The position numbers and the translations under genes are program-made. The notes under the pieces were generated by a model that searched no databases, was not told the DNA's origin, and saw nothing but the letters and a program-made list of their open reading frames with translations. 64,000 bases of DNA from Lachnospiraceae bacterium (GTDB lineage Bacteria; Bacillota; Clostridia; Lachnospirales; Lachnospiraceae). The DNA lies in contig JAAVYA010000049.1 in the NCBI GenBank assembly GCA_022790855.1, positions 1 through 64,000 of the forward strand, in the 5' to 3' direction. Shown one piece after another: positions 55,628-64,000 of this stretch; the first letter of the stretch is position 1; each line of letters opens with the position of its first letter.

Positions 55628-55942
55628 ATGAAGATTATCAAATTAGTGCACGGAGAACAACTATATCTTTTTCTGGAAGGGAGGCTGGATGCGTCTGCCG
55701 CTTCGGAACTGGAGGAGGTATTGGATCGAGATTTGGAAGGAATCACAGAACTTATTATTGATTTGGAAAAATTGGAATACCTGTCTCTGGCGGGAGCGGG
55801 CGTTTTTTTTAGTGCAATTGAAATCATGAATCGGAAAGGAAGCATGAAAGTAGTCCATGTGAATGATACGATCAAGGAAATTTTTGGCGCTACCTTACAA
55901 ATTATGCAAACTCATATAAACTTATTGAATCAAATATTTTGA
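55628..55942 (+). CDS. STAS-domain anti-sigma factor antagonist-like protein
   Basis: 104 residues, a single STAS domain: LVHGEQLYLFLEGRLDASAA, IIDLEKLEYLSLAGAGVFFS, then a helix. In RsbV/SpoIIAA proteins the segment is DSSG or DSTG, where the Ser two places before Gly is phosphorylated. Here S53-L54-A55-G56 puts leucine at that position, so ordinary switch phosphorylation seems impossible, although S53 is close by. It sits 35 bases after the histidine kinase and may be co-expressed. No sigma factor or anti-sigma kinase gene is next to it. Confidence 0.82.
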   Translation: MKIIKLVHGEQLYLFLEGRLDASAASELEEVLDRDLEGITELIIDLEKLEYLSLAGAGVFFSAIEIMNRKGSMKVVHVNDTIKEIFGATLQIMQTHINLLNQIF

Positions 55943-56251
55943 TTTTTTTTCAAGAAAAAACGTCATAAAACGGTAATATTTTTTGTTTACCCTTTTTTAT
56001 AGTTTGGTTATAGTAATAACAAGCCGATGGATATCCAGGGAATCATGAAACGGTGGCTGTAATAAAAGGATAATTTCGATGTATCTGCCAGTCAGAAGTG
56101 TGGAAAACTCCGTGGAAAGCAAATATGCATTAGAGCCTGTGATGTAGAATGTAGTCAGAATGAATTCGATAGCGCAGCGACTCCAAGTTTTTTTCCATTA
56201 TATCCGAAAATTATCAAAAGTAAATAGTTTCGTACTTTGAAGTCGAAAACT
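55943..56251. other. AT-rich intergenic region without a recognised feature
   Basis: About 309 bases between the STAS gene and the kinase fragment. Only short frames, no tRNA or riboswitch motif, no convincing terminator hairpin although T-rich runs follow the STAS stop. Confidence 0.4.
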
Positions 56252-56641
56252 TTAAAACATGCATTCTTTTTTCCACCCTATCTCCTGAGGAATTATAAGT
56301 ATCACTTTTGTCCCCTCGCCAATCGTACTGCGATAGGACAATCCATACGAATTTCCATAAAACAGCTGTACACGGTGGTGTACGTTTTGAATACCATATC
56401 CTCCGGAGGCGGACGTTAAAAGCGTATCCAGCTGCTCTTTAGGAATCCCCGGCCCGTTATCCTTCACATGAAAATAAATCTGTGCTTCATCAATATGGCA
56501 GATAATACCAAGAACCCCAATTTGGCCCGTTTCAATATGATCGATGCTGTGCATGATGGTATTTTCCACCAATAGCTGCATCAGGTCGGCCAAAATTGCT
56601 TTTCCGTTGATGAGGGACAGGCTGTTATGCTGGCTTTGCAA
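56252..56641 (-). pseudogene. C-terminal fragment of a sensor histidine kinase
   Basis: 129 residues with the ATPase end of a LytS/YesM-type kinase: DLMQLLVENTIMHSID (N-box), HVKDNGPGIPKEQLD (G1 box), GGYGIQNVHHRVQLFYG and GEGTKVILIIP. The sensor, dimerisation and phosphoacceptor parts are missing. The frame starts exactly at a hairpin (AGGGGCGACAGC / GCTGCCGCCCCT, 56641-56671), suggesting a deletion or insertion scar there. Probably inactive remnant. Confidence 0.65.
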
Positions 56642-56731
56642 GGGGCGACAGCCGAATGAGCTGCCGCCCCTATGAAGAATACCCCATTAAGATATGCGGT
56701 CAGATATTTATTGACAGGAGTGGACAAGATG

Positions 56732-56790
56732 AAAAACCCCCTTGCGTTGGTATATCTCCTTACGGGAGAACGACGCAAAGGGGCTTTTTT
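56732..56790 (-). terminator. Strong terminator of the minus-strand chemoreceptor gene
   Basis: Long hairpin CCCCTTTGCGT / ACGCAAGGGG with an inner TCTCC/GGAGA stem, flanked by T-runs on both strands (AAAAA at 56732, TTTTTT at 56785-56790). It begins seven bases after the receptor stop codon. Confidence 0.85.
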
Positions 56791-56796
56791 AGAAGA

Positions 56797-58467
56797 TTAA
56801 ATATGGAATTTGTCCATTAAACTTACCATGGATTCTACCTGGGCCTTTTGTTCTTCACTGACCGCGGCCGTTTCTTGGGAAGCAGCCGAATTATTGTCCA
56901 CAATCTCCGCTACCCGAATAATATTTTCGTTGATCTGCTGCATATTCCCTACGTCGTGGGACAGGCTCTGGGAAGTAGCGGCCATTTTCTCCGTTGCCAG
57001 TTTGGCGTTCTGCATAACGTCGTTGATATTTTCTGCCGTCTCATCTGCAATTCCGATTCCTTTTTCCACAGCCAGTACGGTACGCTCAATGAGCTTGTTG
57101 GTCTCTCCGGCAGCTCTGGATGATTCTTCTGCCAAGGCTTTTACCTGGTCTGCCACAATGGCAAAGCCTTTTCCCGCTTCTCCTGCCCGCGCGGCTTCGA
57201 TGGCGGCATTCAGAGACAGCAGGTTTGTCTGAGAAGCGATTTCTTCAATGGTGGTGATAATCTCTTGGATGGATTCGGAGCACTTGCTGATATCGCTGAT
57301 GGCTTCTTTTAAATCCGCCATTTTGGCGTTTCCTACGGCCAGGATCTGGCCTGCATGGGTGGAAAGCTCCACCGTCTCAGAAGCCTCCGCAGCGCTGTGT
57401 TCCATACTCTGGTATAATTCTTCCATTAATTTTACCAAGTCGGATACTTTATGGGACTGTTCCGTGCTTCCTTCTGCCAGGTCGGTAGCCGCACATGCCA
57501 ACTGGTCTGCTCCTGTGTCAATCTGTAAAGAGATTTCCCGGATGGTGTTTAAGGTCTCTTTCATTTTTGCAATGATCTTGTAGAAGGATTCTTTGATTTC
57601 CCCAAATTCTCCCACGTAATTCTGCCGGATCTCCAGATTGTAATTCCCATCACCCATTTTTTCCAGGGTGTCTGATATCTCCTCGATCATATTGGTCATA
57701 TTTTCTTTCATCTGGAAAATAGCGGCGGCCATTTTTCCTACTTCGCTGTCGTCTGCTTCCATATCAAGCTCCGTATGGAAGTTGCCTTCCGATAGGGAGA
57801 TCATCTGATCCGATACCCGAACGATGGGCTGGAGCAGTTCTTTTCTGGAAAATCTTACAATTTTAAAAATCTGCAGTGTCAGATATAAGAAGGAAGTAGC
57901 AAAAACAATTTCCACTATGATCTGAAAGATGCGGAGAGAAATTTTCATAGTGTTGATCCGAACCTGAATCTGGGAAATTGTTTCATCCGTAAGGGAATTG
58001 ATCTGCTGGGTGGTAGCGCGGTAAGCTTCGCCGAATACGGCGGCTTTGGCAGCGTCCAGATCCCCTTGCTCCACCAAGGCCATGGCATTTTCCTCCAAGG
58101 GAACCAGGCCGTTGGAAAGGTCTGCAATTTGCTTTAACTTATCCCACTCTTTTTGCTTGATATTATTTTTCTCCAGTCCGGCCCAGGCAATATCCCGGTT
58201 CTTGTCCGTGTTCAGTTCTTTCATATAGCTGTCGTAATACGCCTTATCTCCGGTTGCGGCATAGGCTTGTACCGAAGCGGTCAAAAGCTTGGAGCCCAAA
58301 CGGTACTGGTTCAAGTAAGTAGTTGTCTCCAATTCTTCATCGGTCACAAATCCCATCCAGAGGTTTGTACCAATGGAGAGAAGCAGTAAAGCCGCTCCGA
58401 CTATGACGGATATGATGGATTGGGTAATAATTTTTTTTAATTGGTATGCTTGACTGTTCTTTTGCAT
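56797..58467 (-). CDS. Methyl-accepting chemotaxis protein
   Basis: 556 residues. An N-terminal membrane helix (about 14-40), an extracellular helical sensor domain (about 40-185), a second helix (about 186-205), a HAMP-like linker and the cytoplasmic signalling coiled coil. The highly conserved hairpin tip is [20 protein letters not shown], then [20 protein letters not shown], where CheA and CheW bind. The sensor part is of the four-helix-bundle type; ligand unknown. Transcribed away from a second receptor gene, with its own promoter at 58503-58531. Confidence 0.93.
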   Translation of the reverse strand: MQKNSQAYQLKKIITQSIISVIVGAALLLLSIGTNLWMGFVTDEELETTTYLNQYRLGSKLLTASVQAYAATGDKAYYDSYMKELNTDKNRDIAWAGLEKNNIKQKEWDKLKQIADLSNGLVPLEENAMALVEQGDLDAAKAAVFGEAYRATTQQINSLTDETISQIQVRINTMKISLRIFQIIVEIVFATSFLYLTLQIFKIVRFSRKELLQPIVRVSDQMISLSEGNFHTELDMEADDSEVGKMAAAIFQMKENMTNMIEEISDTLEKMGDGNYNLEIRQNYVGEFGEIKESFYKIIAKMKETLNTIREISLQIDTGADQLACAATDLAEGSTEQSHKVSDLVKLMEELYQSMEHSAAEASETVELSTHAGQILAVGNAKMADLKEAISDISKCSESIQEIITTIEEIASQTNLLSLNAAIEAARAGEAGKGFAIVADQVKALAEESSRAAGETNKLIERTVLAVEKGIGIADETAENINDVMQNAKLATEKMAATSQSLSHDVGNMQQINENIIRVAEIVDNNSAASQETAAVSEEQKAQVESMVSLMDKFHI

Positions 58468-58502
58468 TTCTTCCCCACCTTTTTGTAGAATTGTATGCTA
58501 TT

Positions 58503-58531
58503 ATCTTACTTTATAATCAAGAATTAGTCAA
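58503..58531 (-). promoter_or_regulatory. Promoter of the minus-strand chemoreceptor gene
   Basis: On the minus strand TTGACT (58526-58531), 17 bases, TAAGAT (58503-58508), 35 bases before the start codon. It is sigma-A-like, not the sigma-28 type often used by chemotaxis genes. Confidence 0.6.
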
Positions 58532-58642
58532 GTTGAACTATGGGAAGGCTTTGAGAGGCAGGCTGGACTAGGAAATACTGCTGCAAATTTTATGCATAAA
58601 AAAGTCATATTCTTGCAAATTGCGGACCAAATGAAATTATAA

Positions 58643-58671
58643 TTGCCTTTCTATGGGGATAGTGTTATAAT
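58643..58671 (+). promoter_or_regulatory. Promoter of the plus-strand chemoreceptor gene
   Basis: TTGCCT (58643-58648), 17 bases, TATAAT (58666-58671). The start codon is about 150 bases downstream, leaving an unusually long 5' leader. Confidence 0.65.
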
Positions 58672-58821
58672 AAGAACAGATTTTTGTCGGAGCTGTCAGT
58701 AAACGTCTTGGGCAGTCTAACGGGACCTTGACATAAGAATATAGCTGAATGTGGTGTAAGTTGTCTTGAAAAAATTATGATCAGAGTGACAGAAAAATAT
58801 TTTACAGGGAGAAGATAAGTT

Positions 58822-60510
58822 ATGTTTGAAAAAATTAAAAAAATGAAAGTGCAGAAAAAATTAACGTTCTGCTTTACACTGGTAGTGATCATTGCCAGTG
58901 TATCGGGGGTTTTGGGGCTCCTTATGCTGCTACGCAGTGATATCAGTTACAGTAATGCACTGGTAACCAATGGATTTTCCCAGGGTGAGATTGGTATTTT
59001 CAGTACATATTTAAATAAGGAACCTTCCATTGTAAGGGAAATGATCCTTGTGCATGATCAGGCGTCAATGGAAGAGTCCAACAAAGAATTGGATGAAATC
59101 AAGGCTTTGACCAATGCGGCGTGTGAACAGATGGTTAAGAACTGCAATACGGCGGAGGAAAAGGAATATATTCAGACGATTACAGAGACGCTCCCTGCAT
59201 ACCGGGAGATTTTTGAAGAAGTAAAGGAACTTGCGTTGGCTAATAAGGATGAAGAGGCTCTTGAAATGCTACAGAATCAGGGAAAGCCTACCTTGAAGAA
59301 GCTGACGGATGCAGTGGAAGGGTTAATTGATTTAAATGTAGAGATGGGAAATGAAGTTTCCCGGAATTTGTCCATTCAGACATATATTATTTTGGGTGTT
59401 GTATTTCTCGTGATTGTTGTCGCAATCGTGATATCCATGCGGCTGGCCAGGTTTGTGGCAAAATTATTTGCAGAACCAATCACCCATGTAAAAGATGCGT
59501 CCGCCGAGCTGGCCAAGGGCAATCTGAATATCCAGATTGAAAAAATGTACCCGGATGAAGTGGGGGAAATGACAGAATCCTTCCAGGATGCGACAGGCGC
59601 ATTGAAGCTTATGGTTCAGGATTTGAACCGGATTCTCCATGAAGTTGCAGAAGGGAATTTCAATGTACATACGGAAGCGGATTTCCGGGGGGATTTCAAG
59701 GAACTGGAAGAAGCGGTTGCCATGTTTACCGGTACGTTAAGCGTTACCATGGGAAATATTTCCGTGGCTTCCGAACAGGTATCCTTAGGAGCTACCCAGA
59801 TGGCAGAGAGCGCCCAGTCCTTGGCGGAGGGAGCTACTGACCAGGCAGGAGCCGTGGAAGAATTGACGGCTACCATGCAGAATATTACGGAAGCGGTGGT
59901 AGACAGTTCGGAGAAAGCAAATCATTCTTATGTCCAGGCAGAAGAATTTAGAAAACAGGCGGAGGAAAGCAACGAGGATATCATGCAACTGAAAGAGGCA
60001 ATGGAGCGGATCAATGATACGTCCACAGAGATTGCCAAGATTATCGAAGCCATTGAGGATATTGCTTCCCAGACAAATCTTCTGTCGTTGAATGCTTCCA
60101 TTGAAGCAGCCCGGGCCGGAGAAGCAGGCAAAGGCTTCGCCGTTGTGGCTGATCAGATTGGAAAGCTTGCGGCAGACAGTGCAACTTCTGCCATCAATAC
60201 CAAAAAATTGATTGAGAATTCTATCGAAGAGATTGAACGAGGAAATGAGATTACGGCCAAGACTACGGCGGCGATTGAGGCGGTCATTAACGGCATTAAG
60301 ATATTGGCGGAATCCACCAATGAGATCAGTGAATTATCGGCTGCCCAGGCAGAGTCTATGAAACAGCTGGAGACAGGGGTGGAACAGATTTCCGAGGTCA
60401 TCCAGAGTAATTCTGCGGCTGCCCAGGAGACGTCTGCGACCAGTGAAGAGCTGTCTGCCCAATCGGCTAACCTCGAGGATCTGGTTTCCCAGTTTAAGCT
60501 GAAAGCGTAA
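58822..60510 (+). CDS. Methyl-accepting chemotaxis protein with 4HB sensor
   Basis: 562 residues. Basic N-terminus and first helix (about 13-36), 4HB_MCP ligand domain (about 37-190, including the negatively charged EEKEYIQTITETLPAYREIF segment), second helix (about 191-212), HAMP domain and signalling domain with the tip [20 protein letters not shown], then [20 protein letters not shown]. No CheB/CheR-binding C-terminal pentapeptide. The gene is divergent from another receptor; sensor domains differ, so they probably see different ligands and feed the same array. Confidence 0.93.
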   Translation: MFEKIKKMKVQKKLTFCFTLVVIIASVSGVLGLLMLLRSDISYSNALVTNGFSQGEIGIFSTYLNKEPSIVREMILVHDQASMEESNKELDEIKALTNAACEQMVKNCNTAEEKEYIQTITETLPAYREIFEEVKELALANKDEEALEMLQNQGKPTLKKLTDAVEGLIDLNVEMGNEVSRNLSIQTYIILGVVFLVIVVAIVISMRLARFVAKLFAEPITHVKDASAELAKGNLNIQIEKMYPDEVGEMTESFQDATGALKLMVQDLNRILHEVAEGNFNVHTEADFRGDFKELEEAVAMFTGTLSVTMGNISVASEQVSLGATQMAESAQSLAEGATDQAGAVEELTATMQNITEAVVDSSEKANHSYVQAEEFRKQAEESNEDIMQLKEAMERINDTSTEIAKIIEAIEDIASQTNLLSLNASIEAARAGEAGKGFAVVADQIGKLAADSATSAINTKKLIENSIEEIERGNEITAKTTAAIEAVINGIKILAESTNEISELSAAQAESMKQLETGVEQISEVIQSNSAAAQETSATSEELSAQSANLEDLVSQFKLKA

Positions 60511-60620
60511 CATGAGAATGAAAGAGAAGTATCCGAATGCGGAAGAGTTTGCAGGAGGGTACTTCTTTTCTGTTTTATGATAATACAGGAAATACGATGT
60601 CTTGTGAGAGGAAGGAATTT

Positions 60621-61715
60621 ATGGAACCGAGAAAAAATATTATGGAATACGATACGGTAGCTTTGAGGGATGAAGAAGATGCGGTGGCAATCATCGACCA
60701 GACGAAGCTGCCGAAGGAGATCCAGGTAATTTTACTGAAGACGGCCCAAGAGATTTGGGAAGCGATTTATAAATTGAAGGTAAGGGGAGCCCCGGCTATT
60801 GGCGTAGCGGCGGCGTTTGGCATCTATGTGCTGGCGAAAAAGATTTCGGCAGAGGAGTATCGGGATTTCCGGAAGGAATTTCAAAAACAAAAAGAGTATC
60901 TGGATTCCGCCCGCCCTACGGCAGTAAATCTGTCCTGGGCGCTGAGGCGTATGGAACAAGTCGTTCAGGAAAACAAAGATAAATCTGTGGCGGAAATTAA
61001 GGATCTGCTGAAAGCAGAGGCGATTCGGATTCAGGAGGAAGATATCCAAGTCTGCAGATCCATTGGGGAATTTGGCTTGACGCTTTTAAAGCCTGGGGAC
61101 GGTATTTTGACCCATTGCAACGCGGGAAAACTGGCGGCCAGCAGGTATGGGACGGCTACCGCGCCTATTTATCTGGGACAAGAGCGTGGGTATGGGTTCC
61201 GAGTCTTTGCGGATGAGACCAGGCCCCTGCTTCAGGGGGCGCGGCTGACGGCTTTTGAACTGGCAGCATCCGGGGTGGATGTGACGCTGATCTGTGATAA
61301 TATGTCTGCCGCCGTAATGAAAAACGGCTGGGTGAACGCCGTATTTGTGGGGTGCGACCGGGTAGCCGCCAATGGCGATACGGCCAACAAAATCGGAACC
61401 TCCGTTGTGGCGGCGGTGGCAAAACAGTATGGCGTACCCTTTTATGTGGCTGCGCCTACAGCGACGATTGATTTAGCAACTCCCACCGGAGAAGAGATTG
61501 TGATTGAACAGCGGGCAGCGGAGGAGGTTACGGATATGTGGTATCAGACGCCTATGGCGCCGGAGGGTGTAAAAGTGTATAATCCGGCCTTTGATGTGAC
61601 AAGCAGAGAATTAATCAGTGGAATTGTAACTGAGTATGGCATTGCAAAGCCGCCTTATGAAACGTCTCTCAGGAAGATGTTTGAGGAAAAAAAGAAAAGA
61701 GGAGGAACATTATGA
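60621..61715 (+). CDS. mtnA: S-methyl-5-thioribose-1-phosphate isomerase
   Basis: 364 residues from the ATG at 60621 (AGAGGAAGGA upstream); earlier ATGs in the frame have no good site. Family motifs are present: [36 protein letters not shown] with the catalytic cysteine, [12 protein letters not shown] and [13 protein letters not shown] with the catalytic aspartate. It isomerises methylthioribose-1-phosphate to methylthioribulose-1-phosphate in methionine salvage. The stop overlaps the start of a URO-D family gene (ATGA), which is not a usual pathway partner. Confidence 0.93.
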   Translation: MEPRKNIMEYDTVALRDEEDAVAIIDQTKLPKEIQVILLKTAQEIWEAIYKLKVRGAPAIGVAAAFGIYVLAKKISAEEYRDFRKEFQKQKEYLDSARPTAVNLSWALRRMEQVVQENKDKSVAEIKDLLKAEAIRIQEEDIQVCRSIGEFGLTLLKPGDGILTHCNAGKLAASRYGTATAPIYLGQERGYGFRVFADETRPLLQGARLTAFELAASGVDVTLICDNMSAAVMKNGWVNAVFVGCDRVAANGDTANKIGTSVVAAVAKQYGVPFYVAAPTATIDLATPTGEEIVIEQRAAEEVTDMWYQTPMAPEGVKVYNPAFDVTSRELISGIVTEYGIAKPPYETSLRKMFEEKKKRGGTL

Positions 61716-62686
61716 CGCAGAGAGAAAATGTACTGGCCATGTTAAAAGGAGAAAAGCCAGATGGAATCGTGAATGGATGGCAGTGTTTTAGCCTGGTATT
61801 CGACCAGCTTCTGATGACGGTGGCTCCGGCGCATCCGGGAGCAACCGTGGTAGACCCCTGGGGCGTAACCCTCTCTTGGGAGGAAGGGCAGCCGGGGCCA
61901 ATGCCCTCGGAGGAACATCTGGTGTGCCCGGATGTGACGAAATGGAGGGAATGTGTAAAAGCCTTAGACATTGCCCATATGGACTTTGATTGGGAACCGT
62001 CTTTTGGACAGATGGCGGCTGCCCGGGCAGAAGGCAAATTTGCAGTGGCTTTTATGCCCATCGGGAATTTTGAATTGCTTCACAATCTGATGGGGTTTGA
62101 AAATGCATTGGTGGGATTTTTGGACGAGCCGGAGGCTATGCAGGAATTGATTGATTATATTGTGGACTTCCGAATGGCCTATATGTCCCATTTGGTGAAT
62201 ACCATGAAGCCGGATGCAGTGCTGGTGCATGACGACTGGGGCTCCAAAAACAGTATGCTTATCAGTCCCCAGGTATTCCGAGAATTTTTAAAGCCGGGAT
62301 ATGCCAGGATGTATCAGTATATGAAAGAAAACGGAATTATTGTGATCCATCATGGAGACAGTTATCTGGAGCCTATTGTGAAAGATATGGAGGAAATCGG
62401 CGTAGATATCTGGCAGGGGGCGCTGCCTCAGAATGATATTGCAAAGCTGCAGAAAGAGCTGCCGGGCCATATGCTGTTTATGGGCGGGATTGATGCCGGG
62501 ATTGTAGATCGGAAAGAATGCGACGAGGCAGTGATCCGCAGGGAGGTCCGGCGGGCATGCGAGAGCTATATGCCCGGCGGAAAGTTTATCCCCTGTATGA
62601 CTTACGGCGGACCGGGAGCTATTTTCCCAGGTGTGGACGATATTATTTACGATGAAGTGGAACGGTTTGGGAAGGAATATTTCTAA
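61712..62686 (+). CDS. Uroporphyrinogen decarboxylase-family protein (methyltransferase-like)
   Basis: 324 residues of the URO-D/MtaA-like TIM-barrel fold ([74 protein letters not shown]). True HemE proteins have a different N-terminus, so this belongs to the corrinoid-linked or catabolic URO-D relatives often found in anaerobes. Possible zinc ligands for a methyltransferase are the late His and Cys residues ([16 protein letters not shown]). It is translationally coupled to mtnA; a role in sulfur-compound or methylthio catabolism is therefore inferred. Confidence 0.8.
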   Translation: MTQRENVLAMLKGEKPDGIVNGWQCFSLVFDQLLMTVAPAHPGATVVDPWGVTLSWEEGQPGPMPSEEHLVCPDVTKWRECVKALDIAHMDFDWEPSFGQMAAARAEGKFAVAFMPIGNFELLHNLMGFENALVGFLDEPEAMQELIDYIVDFRMAYMSHLVNTMKPDAVLVHDDWGSKNSMLISPQVFREFLKPGYARMYQYMKENGIIVIHHGDSYLEPIVKDMEEIGVDIWQGALPQNDIAKLQKELPGHMLFMGGIDAGIVDRKECDEAVIRREVRRACESYMPGGKFIPCMTYGGPGAIFPGVDDIIYDEVERFGKEYF

Positions 62687-62694
62687 CAAACCGG

Positions 62695-64000
62695 TTAGAT
62701 ATATTTTTTCACAAGATCCAAAAACTGCTCATGATGTTTTTGAATCCATACATCATATACAGAATGATCTCTGGAGACGGCACGTCCAAGCTCTATGAGA
62801 AAGAAAGGAATTTCCTCTTCCAGCATGACTCCCAGTTCCTGGGCGAAAGCCTCTTTTCCCAGGGCGCCGCAGCCGGCCTCATAAATTGCAAAAGCATTTT
62901 TGGGGCCTTCGCTGGTTTGCCGGACTCTGCCGCTGAAGCTTAAAGCTCCCGCCTGGTGGGCGCTGCAGGAAGAAGGGCACCCGGAGATGCGGATTTTGGG
63001 CAATACTTTGTCGGGAAAGTTTTCTTTTTTCACAGCTTCTAGGCAAGCCTGGAGCAAAGCTTGGGAATTTCGTATGCCTACCTGGCAGATGGAGGCCCCG
63101 ATGCAGGCGACGGATTGCTCAAAGGATGTCTTAGCGCTGTCTTTTGTCAGATCAAGAAGCGTCTTTGCTTCTTCCATTGTACAGTTGATCACATACATTC
63201 CCTGGTCAGGCGTTATGCGGATGGATACTTCTTCCATAGAAGCCAGGGCGTGGGAGAGGGCTTGAAACAGCGAAGGGGGTGGATTGCCGCCAGGCGGTTT
63301 GTAGCAGACGGCGTACAGTCCCGTTTGCTTTTGGGGGATCACCCTTGGATGGGTGAAATCTGTGACAGGGCCTGTCTTTTTCACAGGGGAAGGAGAGATT
63401 TTCAGCTCTAAGTCCTCCTCAGCCAAGGCGGTGTTCAGTTTTTCCTCATAAGCCTTCCGGTACGCTTCTTCCCCCATATCTTCCGGCATAAAACGGGTTC
63501 TGGCCCGGCCTCGGTTTTGATAATTGCCGTAGGACACAAAGGTATCGATCATGGCTTTGATGTAGTAGAGCGTTTTTTCCGGCGGGATATGGGAAGCCAC
63601 TTTTATGCCCATCCGCGGGCTGCGTCCCAATCCTCCGGCACTGTATACGTCAAAGGTTTGATCCTGGTTTGCCACAAATCCCAGATCCCGGAATGTGGCG
63701 TGGACTTCGTTTTCACCGGAGTTGGAAAAGCAGACCTTCAGTTTTCGGGGAAGCGTGACTTTGTGGATGAATCCAAGAAGATAATCTGCCGCCTCCCTGG
63801 CATAGGGAAGTACGTCAAAGGGCTCCTCCTTTTGGACGCCGGAAAGAGGGGATGCCATCACGTTGCGGGGATAATCTCCTCCTCCGCCCCGGGTAATGAT
63901 GCCGTGGCGGAAGGAATCCTCCATCAGACTTACCACCTGTCCTTCGCTTAAATTGTGAAATTGTATGCTCTGGCAGGTGGTAAGGTGTGTCAGGCTGATC
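62695..64000 (-). CDS. Siroheme nitrite/sulfite reductase, N-terminus outside the window
   Basis: The frame is open to the window end (base 64000), so the N-terminal part is cut off. About 435 residues are visible: ferredoxin-like half-domain, GGLGRSPRMGIKVASH (siroheme-side loop), then the iron-sulfur/siroheme cysteines in CIGASICQVGI (Cx5C) and SGCPSSCSAHQAG (Cx3C), and a C-terminal ferredoxin-like repeat. Six-electron reduction of sulfite to sulfide or nitrite to ammonia is the family reaction. It lies tail to tail with the URO-D gene, eight bases apart. Confidence 0.88.
   Translation of the reverse strand, partial: ISLTHLTTCQSIQFHNLSEGQVVSLMEDSFRHGIITRGGGGDYPRNVMASPLSGVQKEEPFDVLPYAREAADYLLGFIHKVTLPRKLKVCFSNSGENEVHATFRDLGFVANQDQTFDVYSAGGLGRSPRMGIKVASHIPPEKTLYYIKAMIDTFVSYGNYQNRGRARTRFMPEDMGEEAYRKAYEEKLNTALAEEDLELKISPSPVKKTGPVTDFTHPRVIPQKQTGLYAVCYKPPGGNPPPSLFQALSHALASMEEVSIRITPDQGMYVINCTMEEAKTLLDLTKDSAKTSFEQSVACIGASICQVGIRNSQALLQACLEAVKKENFPDKVLPKIRISGCPSSCSAHQAGALSFSGRVRQTSEGPKNAFAIYEAGCGALGKEAFAQELGVMLEEEIPFFLIELGRAVSRDHSVYDVWIQKHHEQFLDLVKKYI

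Noticed and set aside
56641-56671. Hairpin AGGGGCGACAGC / GCTGCCGCCCCT as a terminator
   Set aside because: No T-run on either side; I treat it as a scar or structural repeat next to the truncated kinase.

Overview
The window looks like a chromosomal segment of a Gram-positive anaerobe of the class Clostridia, most likely a Lachnospiraceae-type gut bacterium. The reasons are strong GGAGG ribosome-binding sites, frequent TTG starts, Rpn-type nuclease remnants, a ferredoxin-type aldo/keto reductase, a siroheme sulfite/nitrite reductase, a TPP riboswitch and clostridial MATE, MerR and GHKL families. I saw no rRNA, tRNA or CRISPR array.

Layout. 1-4 kb: the tail of an unknown gene, a GNAT acetyltransferase, a divergent MATE/MerR pair with a MerR-type 19-bp-spacer promoter, and a zinc-ribbon/HTH protein. 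4-8.3 kb: a type IIA topoisomerase B/A pair. 8.4-9.2 kb: two decayed genes. 9.3-28.7 kb: one long operon with a diguanylate cyclase, a roughly 3,260-residue prepilin-like protein packed with GLUG-type repeats, three further (pseudo)pilins, a major pilin, prepilin peptidase, PilC, a PilM-PilN fusion, PilO and PilB. This is a complete Gram-positive type IV pilus assembly set without a PilT. 28.7-32.4 kb: a palindromic element, then TetR, ABC ATPase, FtsX-like permease and a BspA-like leucine-rich-repeat protein. 32.4-35 kb is a scrapyard: IS630-like MITE ends, a frameshifted mobile-element gene, a HEPN-domain module cut at its 3' side and a truncated Rpn nuclease.

35-37 kb: an LTA-synthase-like sulfatase on the minus strand. 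37.4-41.4 kb: folate genes folC, folE, folP and a folB-folK fusion. 41.35-46.9 kb: a two-gene RADAR-type anti-phage locus (AAA ATPase RdrA, adenosine-deaminase-like RdrB) whose first gene overlaps the end of folBK, so it appears to ride on the folate operon. 47-50.6 kb: a TPP riboswitch with a terminator and a thiamine-precursor ABC uptake operon. 50.7-56 kb: HAD phosphatase, CPBP protease, aldo/keto reductase, LytTR regulator, GHKL kinase and a STAS protein lacking the usual phosphoserine. 56.2-60.5 kb: a histidine kinase fragment and two divergent chemoreceptors. 60.6-64 kb: mtnA with a URO-D-family gene, and a siroheme reductase running off the window.

The two most notable systems are the pilus locus with its giant modular pilin and the RADAR locus coupled to folate biosynthesis. 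All product names rest on motifs read by eye; no database search was possible.
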